From Algoriphagus aestuarii (GTDB lineage: Bacteria > Bacteroidota > Bacteroidia > Cytophagales > Cyclobacteriaceae): DNA of 64,000 nucleotides. A program made the position numbers and the translations under genes. Under the pieces are notes generated by a model. That model searched no databases and had not been told where the DNA came from. It saw only the letters and a list, made by a program, of their open reading frames with translations. Below are positions 55,201 through 63,646 of the stretch, piece by piece (position 1 is the first letter of the stretch; every line of letters begins with the position of its first letter). The stretch covers positions 1-64,000 of the forward strand of contig JAFIDK010000008.1 of NCBI GenBank assembly GCA_017051695.1, given 5' to 3'.

Positions 55201-55766
55201 GTTTGATAGGTACAGATCTAGTTTTGCTTACTAGAAGTATGGATCAGGTTCGGCCTATTGTAGAGGAAAGTTATCAGGTATGCCCGCGATATGACATTGC
55301 TCCTACTATCAACCCTGGATCTTTTGCTTCTTATGAATGGTATTTTGGAGATCAGCTTGTTTCTACCAGTCCAACTTTTAAGCCTTTGTCGGTTGGAAAA
55401 TTCGATTTGGTAGTTTTAAGTGCAGAAGGTTGTAGCTATTCGACATCTTTTGAAACTATTGAGGAGTGTGAACTCAAGGTTGTTTTTCCAAATGCTTTAG
55501 AATTAGGCAATCCGGATAAAAATTTTCTGATCTACACCAACTATTTGGTAGATGAATTGGAAGTTTGGATTTACAACAAATGGGGAGAATTGATTTTTAA
55601 CTGTAAAAACACCGAGTTAATCAATGAAGAATCGACTTGCTTTTGGGACGGAACCCTGAATGGGGAAAAAATCCCCAACGGGGCTTATTCAATTCGGGTT
55701 AATTATAGAAATTATGCCAAAGACATTAATGAAATCTATTTAGGTTCAATCATGGTCATCGAATAA
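52269..55766 (+). CDS. Large T9SS type-B surface protein with duplicated module
   Basis: The protein has 1,165 residues from TTG at 52269; the signal (KSIRVFFALLFLAIVSIGLS) starts within eight residues and no ATG fits. The N-terminus (GPDKLCNVFGSVIGDFFGAG) and following domains align with the first and third surface proteins. A module of about 255 residues occurs twice in tandem: residues about 490-744 (from NELTICQSFELIPSTTQ) and 745-994 (from DSLSICETFEIIPETTQ). The last 100 residues are a type-B sorting domain with YNKWGELIF, CFWDGTLNG and IPNGAYSIRV. It is probably exported by the T9SS and held on the surface. Confidence 0.92.
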   Translation: MDFVSKKSIRVFFALLFLAIVSIGLSFSFVFGKNPENLDFSSSKLADPELIGPDKLCNVFGSVIGDFFGAGDPLTDVYSWKIYSPSNQLIFDRSGGAGFQTISYTFSEIGTHRVELEVKRGASVIYSQTQNVELIKGPTILLAKNYEICGSGDLDLTAIDPSSPNFADYKFSWKNSSGVEIGTTNTITVSSQDTYFVDFYFEDALGVRDCESQLETTVAGVSDYTILQTSTQVCPDLLVNFKTSPSIEGTWYYEKIGIGTETYLSEGSSINIFPNQNLNGEGDYKIIFKPKATSSAGCLVDKSVNLTYFPQPEFFLVSTKGASDCKVYDGSLTIQAITPLDYVYLEGIGITTPPLAPGDTFTFTNLESGAYSMIGTLGSCTNSLGSVVSLTDPPEPLKYEIQDIEGELCTSDGKTNGSFNVIFTNGPIDGSYRLINEKGTEVQNVAFTGETSASIDIPGGRYYFELYSTDSCSLPKAELIEVPGLGQTEFIVPNELTICQSFELIPSTTQNIEFQLLFPDGTTELKNKDEPFIITEAGKYKIIGSNPTDPLICPTSKEFEVFLVDPVEFEPKLIKQDCFGNRTYFADINGRDPSTVVFSWYNENDELIGTGQNMFPTSIGEFKLDVQPANSAACPIPPKTFLIEEPILEVDVTLTSTKLCELGPGAILNLESTFPDEITDIKWRRYDASGAIENLDQFKDLKEITVFEDGVYEASVFSIIPEIGKDCELGRNSMELYFTLDRVEFTIPDSLSICETFEIIPETTQPLLFELTLPDGSLVKKNAGEAFTLDQNGTYSLYGYDPEVSSPNCPEIKEFFVQVNQPIPFEPILFSEDCNGQKIYQAKLTGASADDALFFWYDENQTIIGTEEFLTFNGESGSYSLLVQPKNSEPCDLEPIEFEVPAPVLDLQVDLIAAPLCPDALDAAISVETDLDKVGLIEWWYTDFNGNQIELVSQKNKPEILATQEGTYEARVFNNVPCLIGTDLVLLTRSMDQVRPIVEESYQVCPRYDIAPTINPGSFASYEWYFGDQLVSTSPTFKPLSVGKFDLVVLSAEGCSYSTSFETIEECELKVVFPNALELGNPDKNFLIYTNYLVDELEVWIYNKWGELIFNCKNTELINEESTCFWDGTLNGEKIPNGAYSIRVNYRNYAKDINEIYLGSIMVIE

Positions 55767-55877
55767 GCATAATTTTAGGCATATTCTTTTGTTTGGAATA
55801 TTTTTTGCCGGAAAGTCCTTTCAAAATAAAATGGGCAAAAGCTGTTAAATTTGCCGACACCCTAAAAAATCAGACCC

Positions 55878-58613
55878 TTGTACGCAAAGACTCAATTTCC
55901 GTATTGGAAGATTGGGACCATCTTCCTCTGGATTCTTTTTTTTACGTCCCTAACTGCAATTGGGACTGAAGAATTAACCGAGGCAAGAGAGTTACCTAAT
56001 ACCGATGTTACTTTTGCGGACCTGCAACTCGACGGTCCAGAAAGCCTTTGTATGGTTGGCGGAGGAGTATTAGGCACATTTAGTGCAGGAGGAGAACAAG
56101 GAGACGTTTATGAATGGACTGTTACAAAGGTACCTACTGGTGAAATTTTAGAACAAAAATCCAGTGGGCAACTAGAAACATTCAATTATTATTTTTCTGA
56201 AGTTGGAGATTATAATGTAAACCTTAAAGTACGCAGAGGAACTGACGTTAATTTTTATGAGGAGAACAAGCCTGTAAAAGTAGAAGAAGGCCCACAATTG
56301 GCATTGCTTCCAGATTATTTGCTTTGTGCAGGATCTTCCACCCTTTTGACAGCTCTAGACCCGAATACTCCAAATTTGTCAGCTTATACCATTACCTGGT
56401 ACGCGCTAGATAGCGACGGAAATAAAGTAGAACTCGGAAAAGGAAATGAGTATGAAACTTATGGAGCTGGATTTCATTTAGTAGAATTATTCAAAACCAA
56501 CCCAGATGGTACTCAGGCTTGCTTAATCACAGGTTCTACATTTGTAGGGCCTCCTATTGATTTCCAGATTTTACCTTCTTCTACTTCAATTTGCGAAGGA
56601 GAGACTATACAAATTGGCTTAGACACCCCCCTTTCTGGAGAATGGTTTATTCAAAAAGATTACACCGGTGTTAGAAATTCAGTAGGTGAAGGATTTGAAG
56701 TTGAGTTTCAATCAGGAGACCTATCTGGACCCGGACTATATTTGGTTACTTTTCAGACAACTTCAGAAGATTTTCCCGATTGTATTTCAGAAAGGATAAT
56801 AGGTTTTGAATTAAAGGAATCTCCGAAAGCCAGCACACAAATTTTATCCCAACCCAGTTCTTGTTCGGCTACTGATGGAAGCTTCCAATTGACATTGGCA
56901 ACGGATGTTGACGCGTATTATATTCCAGAATTAAACATCGTGGAAGGTACAACGGCAAGTGGCAGTCAAAGAACTTTTTCAAACCTTTTACCCCAAGTTT
57001 ACTCGGTTGTTCTAGAGAAAAACGGTTGTCAAACAACAACATTGGTTGCAATAGACTCCTCCATTCCACCTACCCAACTTTCACCTGTATACACTTTTAT
57101 TTCAGAACAGTGCTCCACAAGTGGAGTCATCCCTGGATCAGCCCAAGTTGATTTTGGCACTACTGTTACAAATGGCGAATACCGGATTTTAAGAGAAGGA
57201 AGAGGTGAAGTCCAAACTGGATCAATCCCATCTGATGGATCAGTTACAGTCAATTTATCGAATGGACGTTATTTATTTGAAGTCATAGTGGATGGTTGCA
57301 CCTACCCCATAGAATATTTTGAAATAATCGACGCTCCTCAGGTCGATTTTACTGTTCCAAAAGAATTGAATATCTGCGAAACTTTTGATCTTATCCCTGA
57401 TTCGGATGAAGAGTTAAGCTATACACTAACGTATCCTGATGGAAGTATAGAAACACTATCTAATGGGGGACCATTTACTTTAACCGAGGAAGGAAGCTAC
57501 TCAATTCTAGGAGAATCGACTGATCCAAACTCTACCCTATGCGCCAGAACAATTGATTTCACAGCCACTTATTCTTCTAAAATTTCTTTTGCCCCAGTCC
57601 TTTCTGTTGAAAAATGTTTTGATCCAATCAAGTATGTGATTGATCTCAGCGGGATTACGATAGAAGAAGCTAGTATCAGATGGCTAAATGACCAAGGTAA
57701 AATAGTAGGTAGGGGATCGGAATTTTATCCCACAGGACTTGGGTTTTACTCTCTTTTAGTTCAGCCATTAAAAAGCGGGTATTGCCAAGTAGATCCAGTT
57801 CCATTCGAAGTTGTACCACAGATTGTTGCAGTTCCATTGGAACTAGAGGCTACAAAGCTCTGTCCTAGCCCTAGTTTAGGCTTAATAACTTTAACCACCA
57901 ATGAGGATGAAGTTTTCAACACGGAATGGATCTATTATGATTCACTGAATAATAGAACCGAACTGGTTCAATTTGATGGGTTGTTTGAAATAGATACCGA
58001 AGCACCGGGCACTTACGAGGTAGTAGCTTATAATGAACTTGGCTGTGAAATTGGCCGAGGGCTAGTCGATGTGGAAGAAAGTGAATTTACTACTCAGCCA
58101 ATGGTCGAGGAGTCCTATGCTTTTTGTTCTATCAAAAACAATACAATCCCGGCTATCAATCCAGGAGAATTCGCTGAATATAATTGGTATTTTGAAGACC
58201 AATTGGTATCAACAGCATCCAGCTACAAACCAGATAGTATAGGTAATTATCAATTGGTGGTAATCACGGAGGATGGTTGTGAGTTTTCAGCAGAGTTCAG
58301 CACATATGACGCGTGTAATTTTAACATTGTATATCCCAATGCTATGATCCTAGGGAATCCAGAGAAGGATTTCAGGATCTTGTTGACTGAAGGAGTGACA
58401 GAAGCGGAATTGTTTATTTTGAATCGTCAGGGAACATTGGTTCACCATCAGGTTACTAACGAAATCCCAGTAGCTAGTCCTATTTTACAATGGGATGGAA
58501 CAGTCGGGGGGAAAAATGTTCCTTTGGGCACATATGTAGTCGTCATTTTATTAAGAAATGAGGAATTTGGATTTGAAGACAAAGTAACTAGCTCACTTCT
58601 AGTGCTTGAGTAA
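55878..58613 (+). CDS. Large T9SS type-B surface protein, third paralogue
   Basis: The protein has 911 residues from TTG at 55878; the signal region (WKIGTIFLWILFFTSLTAIG) follows, and no ATG fits. N-terminal GPESLCMVGGGVLGTFSAGG and ALLPDYLLCAGSSTLLTALDP align with the second protein, and one copy of the 255-residue module begins at KELNICETFDLIPDSDE. The C-terminal sorting domain (from FNIVYPNAMILGNP) keeps LQWDGTVGG and VPLGTYVVVI, but its usual NRWG reads NRQG, so sorting may be weaker or altered. It is tandem to the second gene, 111 bases apart. Confidence 0.91.
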   Translation: MYAKTQFPYWKIGTIFLWILFFTSLTAIGTEELTEARELPNTDVTFADLQLDGPESLCMVGGGVLGTFSAGGEQGDVYEWTVTKVPTGEILEQKSSGQLETFNYYFSEVGDYNVNLKVRRGTDVNFYEENKPVKVEEGPQLALLPDYLLCAGSSTLLTALDPNTPNLSAYTITWYALDSDGNKVELGKGNEYETYGAGFHLVELFKTNPDGTQACLITGSTFVGPPIDFQILPSSTSICEGETIQIGLDTPLSGEWFIQKDYTGVRNSVGEGFEVEFQSGDLSGPGLYLVTFQTTSEDFPDCISERIIGFELKESPKASTQILSQPSSCSATDGSFQLTLATDVDAYYIPELNIVEGTTASGSQRTFSNLLPQVYSVVLEKNGCQTTTLVAIDSSIPPTQLSPVYTFISEQCSTSGVIPGSAQVDFGTTVTNGEYRILREGRGEVQTGSIPSDGSVTVNLSNGRYLFEVIVDGCTYPIEYFEIIDAPQVDFTVPKELNICETFDLIPDSDEELSYTLTYPDGSIETLSNGGPFTLTEEGSYSILGESTDPNSTLCARTIDFTATYSSKISFAPVLSVEKCFDPIKYVIDLSGITIEEASIRWLNDQGKIVGRGSEFYPTGLGFYSLLVQPLKSGYCQVDPVPFEVVPQIVAVPLELEATKLCPSPSLGLITLTTNEDEVFNTEWIYYDSLNNRTELVQFDGLFEIDTEAPGTYEVVAYNELGCEIGRGLVDVEESEFTTQPMVEESYAFCSIKNNTIPAINPGEFAEYNWYFEDQLVSTASSYKPDSIGNYQLVVITEDGCEFSAEFSTYDACNFNIVYPNAMILGNPEKDFRILLTEGVTEAELFILNRQGTLVHHQVTNEIPVASPILQWDGTVGGKNVPLGTYVVVILLRNEEFGFEDKVTSSLLVLE

Positions 58614-58733
58614 TTTTTTTAAAAGCATTGCACAAAAAATTATACAATCGGAAAAGCCCAAATCCGATATTTTTCCTATTTTCAGGCTGTTTCAAACGAT
58701 TTCATTGACCCTGTAACCAAAAACACCTAGCTT

Positions 58734-59978
58734 ATGACTCAAACCATTAACCGGTCAGCTTTGTTTAATGCAAGCTGTTTCGCCCTCATCACCACCGCAT
58801 TTTCTTTTAGTATCAGTGCAGGTACTTTAAGGCAACTCGGAGACGATTTAGGATACTCTGCCGAAAACTTAGGATACCTTAATTCACTATGGTTTTTTGG
58901 CTTTCCGATCGCCATGATTATCGGAGGTCTGATTTATCATTCAATAGGACCTAAAAAAATTATGCAGATCGCATTTCTTTCTCATTTCTTGGGAGCTGCG
59001 ATGACCCTTTTTGCAATCTATTATGTCTCAGACTCAAGTTTCGTTTTACTCCTTGTCTCCAACTTACTGATGGGTATCGGTTGTGGATGTACAGAGGCAG
59101 CATGTAATCCCATGATCGCTGACATGTATACCGGGGAAAAAATGAATAAAATGCTGAATAGATTCCATATGTGGTTTCCAGGAGGGATTTTCGTTGGAGC
59201 ATTATTATCTGAACTGATGTCTTCAATGGGCTTTTCGTGGCAAAGTCAATTTTGGTTAATTCCAATTCCTGCTGTTATTTATGCATTCCTTTTTAACGGA
59301 AAGACTTTCCCAAAAGCAAGCGTAGAGCAAGCAAGCTCACTTTCGGCAAATTTCAAAGCAATGTTTACCCCATTATTCCTGTTCATATTTGCCTGTATGG
59401 CCTTGACTGCCATCACTGAATTCGGACCTCAAAAATGGACTGGTTTGATCATGGAAAGCTCTGGTGCAAAGCCGATGTTGATCCTTGCTTTAACTACAGG
59501 ACTAATGGCTGTTCTTAGATTCTTTGGTGGACCAGTAACCAAAGCTTTGGGACAAACTGGTGTATTACTTGGCGGAGCCATTGTTTCTACAATTGGTATT
59601 TATCTTTTTAGTACCCAAACAGGAGCTATGGCTTACGTAGCTGCCATTTTCTTCGCAGTAGGAGTAGCATTCTTCTGGCCTACAATGATTGGATTTGTCG
59701 CAGCTAAAATCCCAAAAAGTGGTGCTTTAGGAATGTCTATCATTGGTGGTGTAGGTATGTTTTCCACGGCCATTTTCCAGCCTTTTATAGGAAGTTGGAT
59801 TGACAGTGATATTGCAGAACAAAAAGCGCTAGGACTAACTGGTACTGAATTAGACCTTGCAGCAGGCCAAGCCACATTATCTACCATGATGACTTTTCCA
59901 ATCATCTTGATTGTGGCATTTATCATTTTGTTTTTCTGGCAAAGAGGCAAGGCACCTTCAGGTGCACTGGCACATTAA
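58734..59978 (+). CDS. Major facilitator superfamily transporter
   Basis: The protein has 414 residues with about twelve hydrophobic segments. SLWFFGFPIAMIIGGLIYHSIGPKKIM contains the loop 2-3 motif in degenerate form, and NLLMGIGCGCTEAACNPMIADMY plus FHMWFPGGIFVGALL match fucose-permease-like and related sugar MFS proteins. The substrate is not determinable. The gene is monocistronic with a strong terminator. Confidence 0.9.
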   Translation: MTQTINRSALFNASCFALITTAFSFSISAGTLRQLGDDLGYSAENLGYLNSLWFFGFPIAMIIGGLIYHSIGPKKIMQIAFLSHFLGAAMTLFAIYYVSDSSFVLLLVSNLLMGIGCGCTEAACNPMIADMYTGEKMNKMLNRFHMWFPGGIFVGALLSELMSSMGFSWQSQFWLIPIPAVIYAFLFNGKTFPKASVEQASSLSANFKAMFTPLFLFIFACMALTAITEFGPQKWTGLIMESSGAKPMLILALTTGLMAVLRFFGGPVTKALGQTGVLLGGAIVSTIGIYLFSTQTGAMAYVAAIFFAVGVAFFWPTMIGFVAAKIPKSGALGMSIIGGVGMFSTAIFQPFIGSWIDSDIAEQKALGLTGTELDLAAGQATLSTMMTFPIILIVAFIILFFWQRGKAPSGALAH

Positions 59979-59984
59979 AAAGTC

Positions 59985-60010
59985 AAAGCAGCCTTCGGGC
60001 TGCTTTTTTT
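59985..60010. terminator. Strong terminator with TTCG tetraloop after the MFS gene
   Basis: AAAGCAGCC and GGCTGCTTT form a 9-bp perfect stem closed by a TTCG tetraloop, followed by a run of seven T and preceded by A. It serves the MFS gene and probably also the converging small lipoprotein gene (stop at 60014). Confidence 0.92.
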
Positions 60011-60013
60011 ATG

Positions 60014-60262
60014 TTAATTTCCACAGGAATAGGAATCGTATTCATCCTTAAACAAAGACCAAATTTTTCCGTCTTCATCTCTGTAGGTAATCCCTTCATA
60101 TCGCTTAGAAACCTCTATTCCTCCTTCGGTTTCAATGATAGAGCCATTTTTTAGTGTTATGATGCAAGGACCATCTATCTTTTGGATGTCCACCAATTTG
60201 GTGTCTTCAAAGAGACTACAACCCATCAAAACAGTAAATACAAAAGGGACAAATCTTTTCAT
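60014..60262 (-). CDS. Small lipoprotein of unknown function
   Basis: The protein has 82 residues. The lipobox (VLMG-C16) gives a mature lipoprotein of 67 residues. DGPCIITLKNGSIIETEGG contains a short beta-rich region, and KDEYDSYSCGN ends the protein. No family is recognised. The Cys-lipobox and the signal hydrophobicity support a real gene. Confidence 0.72.
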   Translation of the reverse strand: MKRFVPFVFTVLMGCSLFEDTKLVDIQKIDGPCIITLKNGSIIETEGGIEVSKRYEGITYRDEDGKIWSLFKDEYDSYSCGN

Positions 60263-60478
60263 AGACTCCTATTCAACTAAGCGCTAAAAATGAATAAAAA
60301 AACTTTCTTATAAAAATGTATCCTGCCGAATCAGTTGAAATCCTGGCATATTACTAAGTTGATCCAAATCTAGACAATCGAAGCTGATAACTTTACTAAA
60401 ACTAGTTTAGAATTACTGGATAAAATGGCAACCATCATTTTCATCAGAGAAAACCTCCTAAATCTGGATTTTGGACAC

Positions 60479-60510
60479 AAAAAAAAGCCCAACCTTAATG
60501 GAAGGGCTTT
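60479..60510 (-). terminator. Rho-independent terminator after the tRNA gene
   Basis: On the minus strand AAAGCCC and GGGCTTT pair around a 13-base loop and are followed by T. It starts two bases beyond the tRNA 3' end. Confidence 0.8.
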
Positions 60511-60511
60511 G

Positions 60512-60585
60512 TGACCTCGTCAGGATTCAAACCTGAAACCTCCTGAGCCGTAATCAGGTGCTCTATTCAGTTGAGCTACGAAGCC
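60512..60585 (-). tRNA. tRNA-Arg (anticodon ACG)
   Basis: The 74-base gene folds as a cloverleaf on the minus strand. The acceptor arms are GGCTTCG and CGAGGTC with G-U pairs, and the discriminator base is A. The D-arm carries AGCTCAACTGAATAGAGC. The anticodon stem CCTGA/TCAGG holds the loop TTACGGC with anticodon ACG, and the T-arm is TCAGG-TTTGAAT-CCTGA. There is no encoded CCA. ACG needs A34-to-inosine editing by TadA to read CGU, CGC and CGA. Confidence 0.97.
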
Positions 60586-60724
60586 GAAATGGAATGCAAA
60601 GGTATTTAATTTTCCTTTTTTTCCAAATAGGAAGACAATAGAAAATTTGTTTTACCCGTTCGATATAAAACAAACCCTTAAGAATAATTAAGACGAAAAG
60701 CAGGGTAAATCCTTCAGGAATTCA

Positions 60725-60732
60725 TATTTTTG
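60725..60732 (+). promoter_or_regulatory. Putative Bacteroidota -7 element (TATTTTTG)
   Basis: TATTTTTG fits the TAnnTTTG -7 consensus of Bacteroidota sigma factors and lies 33 bases before the ATG at 60766. No clear -33 TTG is seen at the usual distance, so the call is weak. Confidence 0.35.
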
Positions 60733-60765
60733 CCCGCGATGAATTAATAATTCAATCTTTATTTG

Positions 60766-61503
60766 ATGAAAAAATTATATACAGTTTTATTCTCTTTGGT
60801 ACTTTTCCAAACAGCTTTTGCACAGGATGGACCTAAAACACCTGTAGGTGGAAGACCAAATATACCAAGTGATTTATCTTTCGAGTTTGGTTTCAACCAA
60901 CTTAACAATAGACCTGAAGACATGGCCCTGAATTTTTTCAGATCCAGAACTTTCAATGTTTATTTTCAGCATCCTATTAATCTATTCGGAGAAGCATCTG
61001 GAATCACAGTTAGTCCAGGAATCGGAGTTGGCACAGACAAGTATGCTTTCAAGGAAACTCAAAACCTTTTCAATGATCCTACCAAAGGTCCAGAATCCAG
61101 TGAATTGGTAGAAATATCAGAAGTTTACGGAGATAATATTCGTATTAAAACCAATACTTTCGCTGCAAATTATTTTGATATCCCCTTAGATTTCACGTAC
61201 CACCTCAATAAGACAAATCATACAAAGGGCTTTAGATTTTCGGTGGGGGCTAAGTTTGGAGTCTTATATGAAGCTCATCCCAAAATCAAGTATACCGACT
61301 CGGATGGTTTGGAAAGAAAAGTGAAAGACTCTCAAAATTATGGTCTTGAAAAATTCAGATATGGACTCACTTTTAAAGCCGGTTCTCCAGGCTTTTACTC
61401 TTGGTTCTATTATGGACTAAACGACACATTCCAATCAGGTAAAGGGCCAATTAGCACTCAAGCTTCACAAATCAATTTTGGTGTGGCAGTAAGAGTATTC
61501 TAA
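60766..61503 (+). CDS. Outer-membrane beta-barrel protein
   Basis: The protein has 245 residues from ATG at 60766 (a TTG one codon upstream is also possible). Signal peptide ends AFAQ. The mature protein has alternating strands such as FNVYFQHPINLFG, SGITVSPGIGVGTDKYAF, FDIPLDFTYHLN and INFGVAVRVF at the end, with a C-terminal aromatic residue, consistent with an OmpA-like or PorT-like barrel (outer membrane beta-barrel domain). Exact role unknown. Confidence 0.85.
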   Translation: MKKLYTVLFSLVLFQTAFAQDGPKTPVGGRPNIPSDLSFEFGFNQLNNRPEDMALNFFRSRTFNVYFQHPINLFGEASGITVSPGIGVGTDKYAFKETQNLFNDPTKGPESSELVEISEVYGDNIRIKTNTFAANYFDIPLDFTYHLNKTNHTKGFRFSVGAKFGVLYEAHPKIKYTDSDGLERKVKDSQNYGLEKFRYGLTFKAGSPGFYSWFYYGLNDTFQSGKGPISTQASQINFGVAVRVF

Positions 61504-61516
61504 CAACTTCACTCAC

Positions 61517-61549
61517 AAAAAACCGGGACTAAAATCCCGGTTTTTTTTT
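61517..61549. terminator. Bidirectional terminator between the barrel gene and the PAP2-like gene
   Basis: AAAAAACCGGGA pairs with TCCCGGTTTTTT around six bases, with a long T run. It starts 13 bases after the barrel-gene stop and can serve the convergent gene ending at 61572. Confidence 0.88.
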
Positions 61550-61571
61550 GCCATTTTTTCCCTTCACTTTC

Positions 61572-62192
61572 TCAGCTATAAATAAGAGTGAATCCCAGAA
61601 AACAAACTATAAACCCATAAACAAGTCCAACATAAATCTCCAAAGGTTTATGTGCATGTAAATGTAGTCGGGAAGTAGCCACAATACCTGATAACAAGAC
61701 AGCTCCAAGTAATGGATATAAAGCACGGAAATTCATAAAGTGCAAATTCAACACCACAACAGTCGCGATCAATCCTCCCATTCCGGTCATATGAGCGGAC
61801 ATTTTCCAAAAGAAAGTCACCAAGGTCAAACCTACAATAGATAAGGATATCACTGCCAAAACCTGCCACAGAATCGGGTCTAATTCGGTTTTATCATGTA
61901 GAAAATAGGTAGTCAGCAAAAAATAGATAGTCGTCACAACAAATGGTATTACTCTATCTTTTATTTCTACCATGTGGATACTTTTCAGAGTACCACTTAG
62001 TCTCAGTCCAAAAATAGTCACCATTGGAATGACCAACGTCGACAAGACAATCAGTAAAAAAATCCTTCCTTTAATCACCTCTGGAATGCTACTTGCCTCT
62101 GGAACCAAAAAAAGAACCAAACCAAATACCAAAGTAGGCACAAGAAGTGGCTGAAAAACGACTGATACAAAGAGGGCAATAAATCTTGACAC
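61572..62192 (-). CDS. PAP2-like integral membrane protein
   Basis: The protein has 206 residues from GTG at 62192, with six hydrophobic segments. MSAHMTGMGGL and SRLHLHAHKPLEIYVGL resemble the second and third PAP2 phosphatase motifs (S-x-H, and SR-x(5)-H), though the first motif (K-x6-RP) is not clear. A phosphatase activity on lipids such as undecaprenyl diphosphate is thus possible but not secured. The start overlaps the rpoN stop by one base (TAGTG), indicating coupling with rpoN. Confidence 0.75.
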   Translation of the reverse strand: MSRFIALFVSVVFQPLLVPTLVFGLVLFLVPEASSIPEVIKGRIFLLIVLSTLVIPMVTIFGLRLSGTLKSIHMVEIKDRVIPFVVTTIYFLLTTYFLHDKTELDPILWQVLAVISLSIVGLTLVTFFWKMSAHMTGMGGLIATVVVLNLHFMNFRALYPLLGAVLLSGIVATSRLHLHAHKPLEIYVGLVYGFIVCFLGFTLIYS

Positions 62193-63646
62193 TAAAGTTC
62201 TTTTCTTAGTCTAGCTACTGGTATTTGCAGTTGTTCTCTATATTTCGCAACTGTTCTACGAGCGATATTATACCCCTTTTTATTCAGCATCTTCACCAAT
62301 TTATCATCAGAAAGCGGCTTCTTTTTATCCTCATCATCCACCATCGCCTGAAGGACTGACTTCACTTCTCGATTACTTACATCTTCCCCGCTATCGGTGG
62401 CAATTCCTTCGGAGAAAAAGTATTTCAATGGATACACTCCAAATTCTGTCTGAATTGCTTTGCTATTCGCTACTCTAGAAACTGTAGAAATATCCATGTC
62501 AATTCTTTCAGCAATATCCTTTAGAATCATCGGACGGAGGTTGGTTTCATCCCCATCAATAAAAAACTCTTTCTGATAATTCAGAATTGCTTCCATTGTC
62601 CTCAAAAGTGTATTTTGACGTTGCTTAATGGCGTCAATGAACCATTTGGCAGCATCTAACTTCTGCTTCACAAAAGTGACAGTTTCTTTGAGCTTTTTAT
62701 CTTTTTTATCACTCTTATCATAGGCATCAAACATCTCAGAATAAGATCTGGATATTCTCAGTTCGGGAGCATTCCGGGAATTCAAACTGATTTCCATTTT
62801 CCCGCCGTTATTGGTAAGGATAAAGTCAGGAATGATGTATTGGGTTCTTACAAGCCCTTCTGCTACTCCCCCTGGTTTAGGATTTAGTTTAGTGATTAGA
62901 TTGACTGCATCTTTTGTTTCTTCTTCAGTCATGTCGCACTTTTTCTGGATTTTAGAATAGTGCTTTTTGGTAAACTCCTCGAAGCAATCCTGAATGATTC
63001 GTAACGCATGAATGACAGTAGGATCTTCTGGATGTTCTTTTCGTTCCAATTGAAGAGTAAGGCATTCCTGGAGATTTCGGGAAGCAATTCCAGCTGGGTC
63101 AAACGACTGGATTTTTCTTAAAATCTCCTCTAATTCATCGATATCCGTTTCTATATTTTGACTGAATGCCAAATCATTGATGATCGCATCCAAATCACGA
63201 CGGATATAGCCATCATTTTCAATACTTCCTATCAACTGCTGACCGATAATTCGCTGACGATCATCCAATTTTAAGAAATTCAATTGAGAAACAAGCTGCT
63301 CATGCAATGACGACTGGCTGGAAATGGGGATTTCCCTGTCTTCCTCATCTGGATTATAATTTCCATCTCCCTGCATTTTATAGCCACCGTATTCATCATC
63401 TAAGTAATCATCGATATTCACATCACGATCGTCCTGAACAGAATCTTCTTCGTAATTATTATCCTCGAACTCTTCAGAACTGTCATTATCCTCATCCTTA
63501 CCCTCTTCCAGGGCAGGATTTATTTCCAACTCCTCTTCAATTCTCGTATCCAACTCTGCGGTAGGAACCTGCAACAATTTGATAAATTGAATTTGCTGAG
63601 GGGAAAGTTTCTGTGAAAGTGACTGGCTAAGATTCAGCTTTTGCAT
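62192..63646 (-). CDS. rpoN: RNA polymerase sigma-54 factor
   Basis: The protein has 484 residues. The N-terminal activator-interacting domain is LSQSLSQKLSPQQIQFIKLLQ, followed by an acidic stretch (about 50-95). The core-binding domain and a helix-turn-helix (IDMDISTVSRVANSKAI) follow, and the RpoN box ARRTVAKYRE is near residue 465. This is a full-length sigma-54. Sigma-54 requires AAA+ activators, which must lie elsewhere. It is the first gene of a two-gene unit with the PAP2-like gene. Confidence 0.97.
   Translation of the reverse strand: MQKLNLSQSLSQKLSPQQIQFIKLLQVPTAELDTRIEEELEINPALEEGKDEDNDSSEEFEDNNYEEDSVQDDRDVNIDDYLDDEYGGYKMQGDGNYNPDEEDREIPISSQSSLHEQLVSQLNFLKLDDRQRIIGQQLIGSIENDGYIRRDLDAIINDLAFSQNIETDIDELEEILRKIQSFDPAGIASRNLQECLTLQLERKEHPEDPTVIHALRIIQDCFEEFTKKHYSKIQKKCDMTEEETKDAVNLITKLNPKPGGVAEGLVRTQYIIPDFILTNNGGKMEISLNSRNAPELRISRSYSEMFDAYDKSDKKDKKLKETVTFVKQKLDAAKWFIDAIKQRQNTLLRTMEAILNYQKEFFIDGDETNLRPMILKDIAERIDMDISTVSRVANSKAIQTEFGVYPLKYFFSEGIATDSGEDVSNREVKSVLQAMVDDEDKKKPLSDDKLVKMLNKKGYNIARRTVAKYREQLQIPVARLRKEL

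Larger units (their letters stand above)
60263..60765. other. Intergenic region carrying a tRNA gene
   Basis: Apart from the tRNA-Arg gene and its terminator, this stretch shows only AT-rich DNA and a putative promoter upstream of the outer-membrane protein gene. Confidence 0.7.

Noticed and set aside
62192-63646. Anti-sigma or activator genes with rpoN
   Set aside because: No AAA+ activator or anti-sigma gene is visible in the window; the neighbour is a PAP2-like membrane protein.
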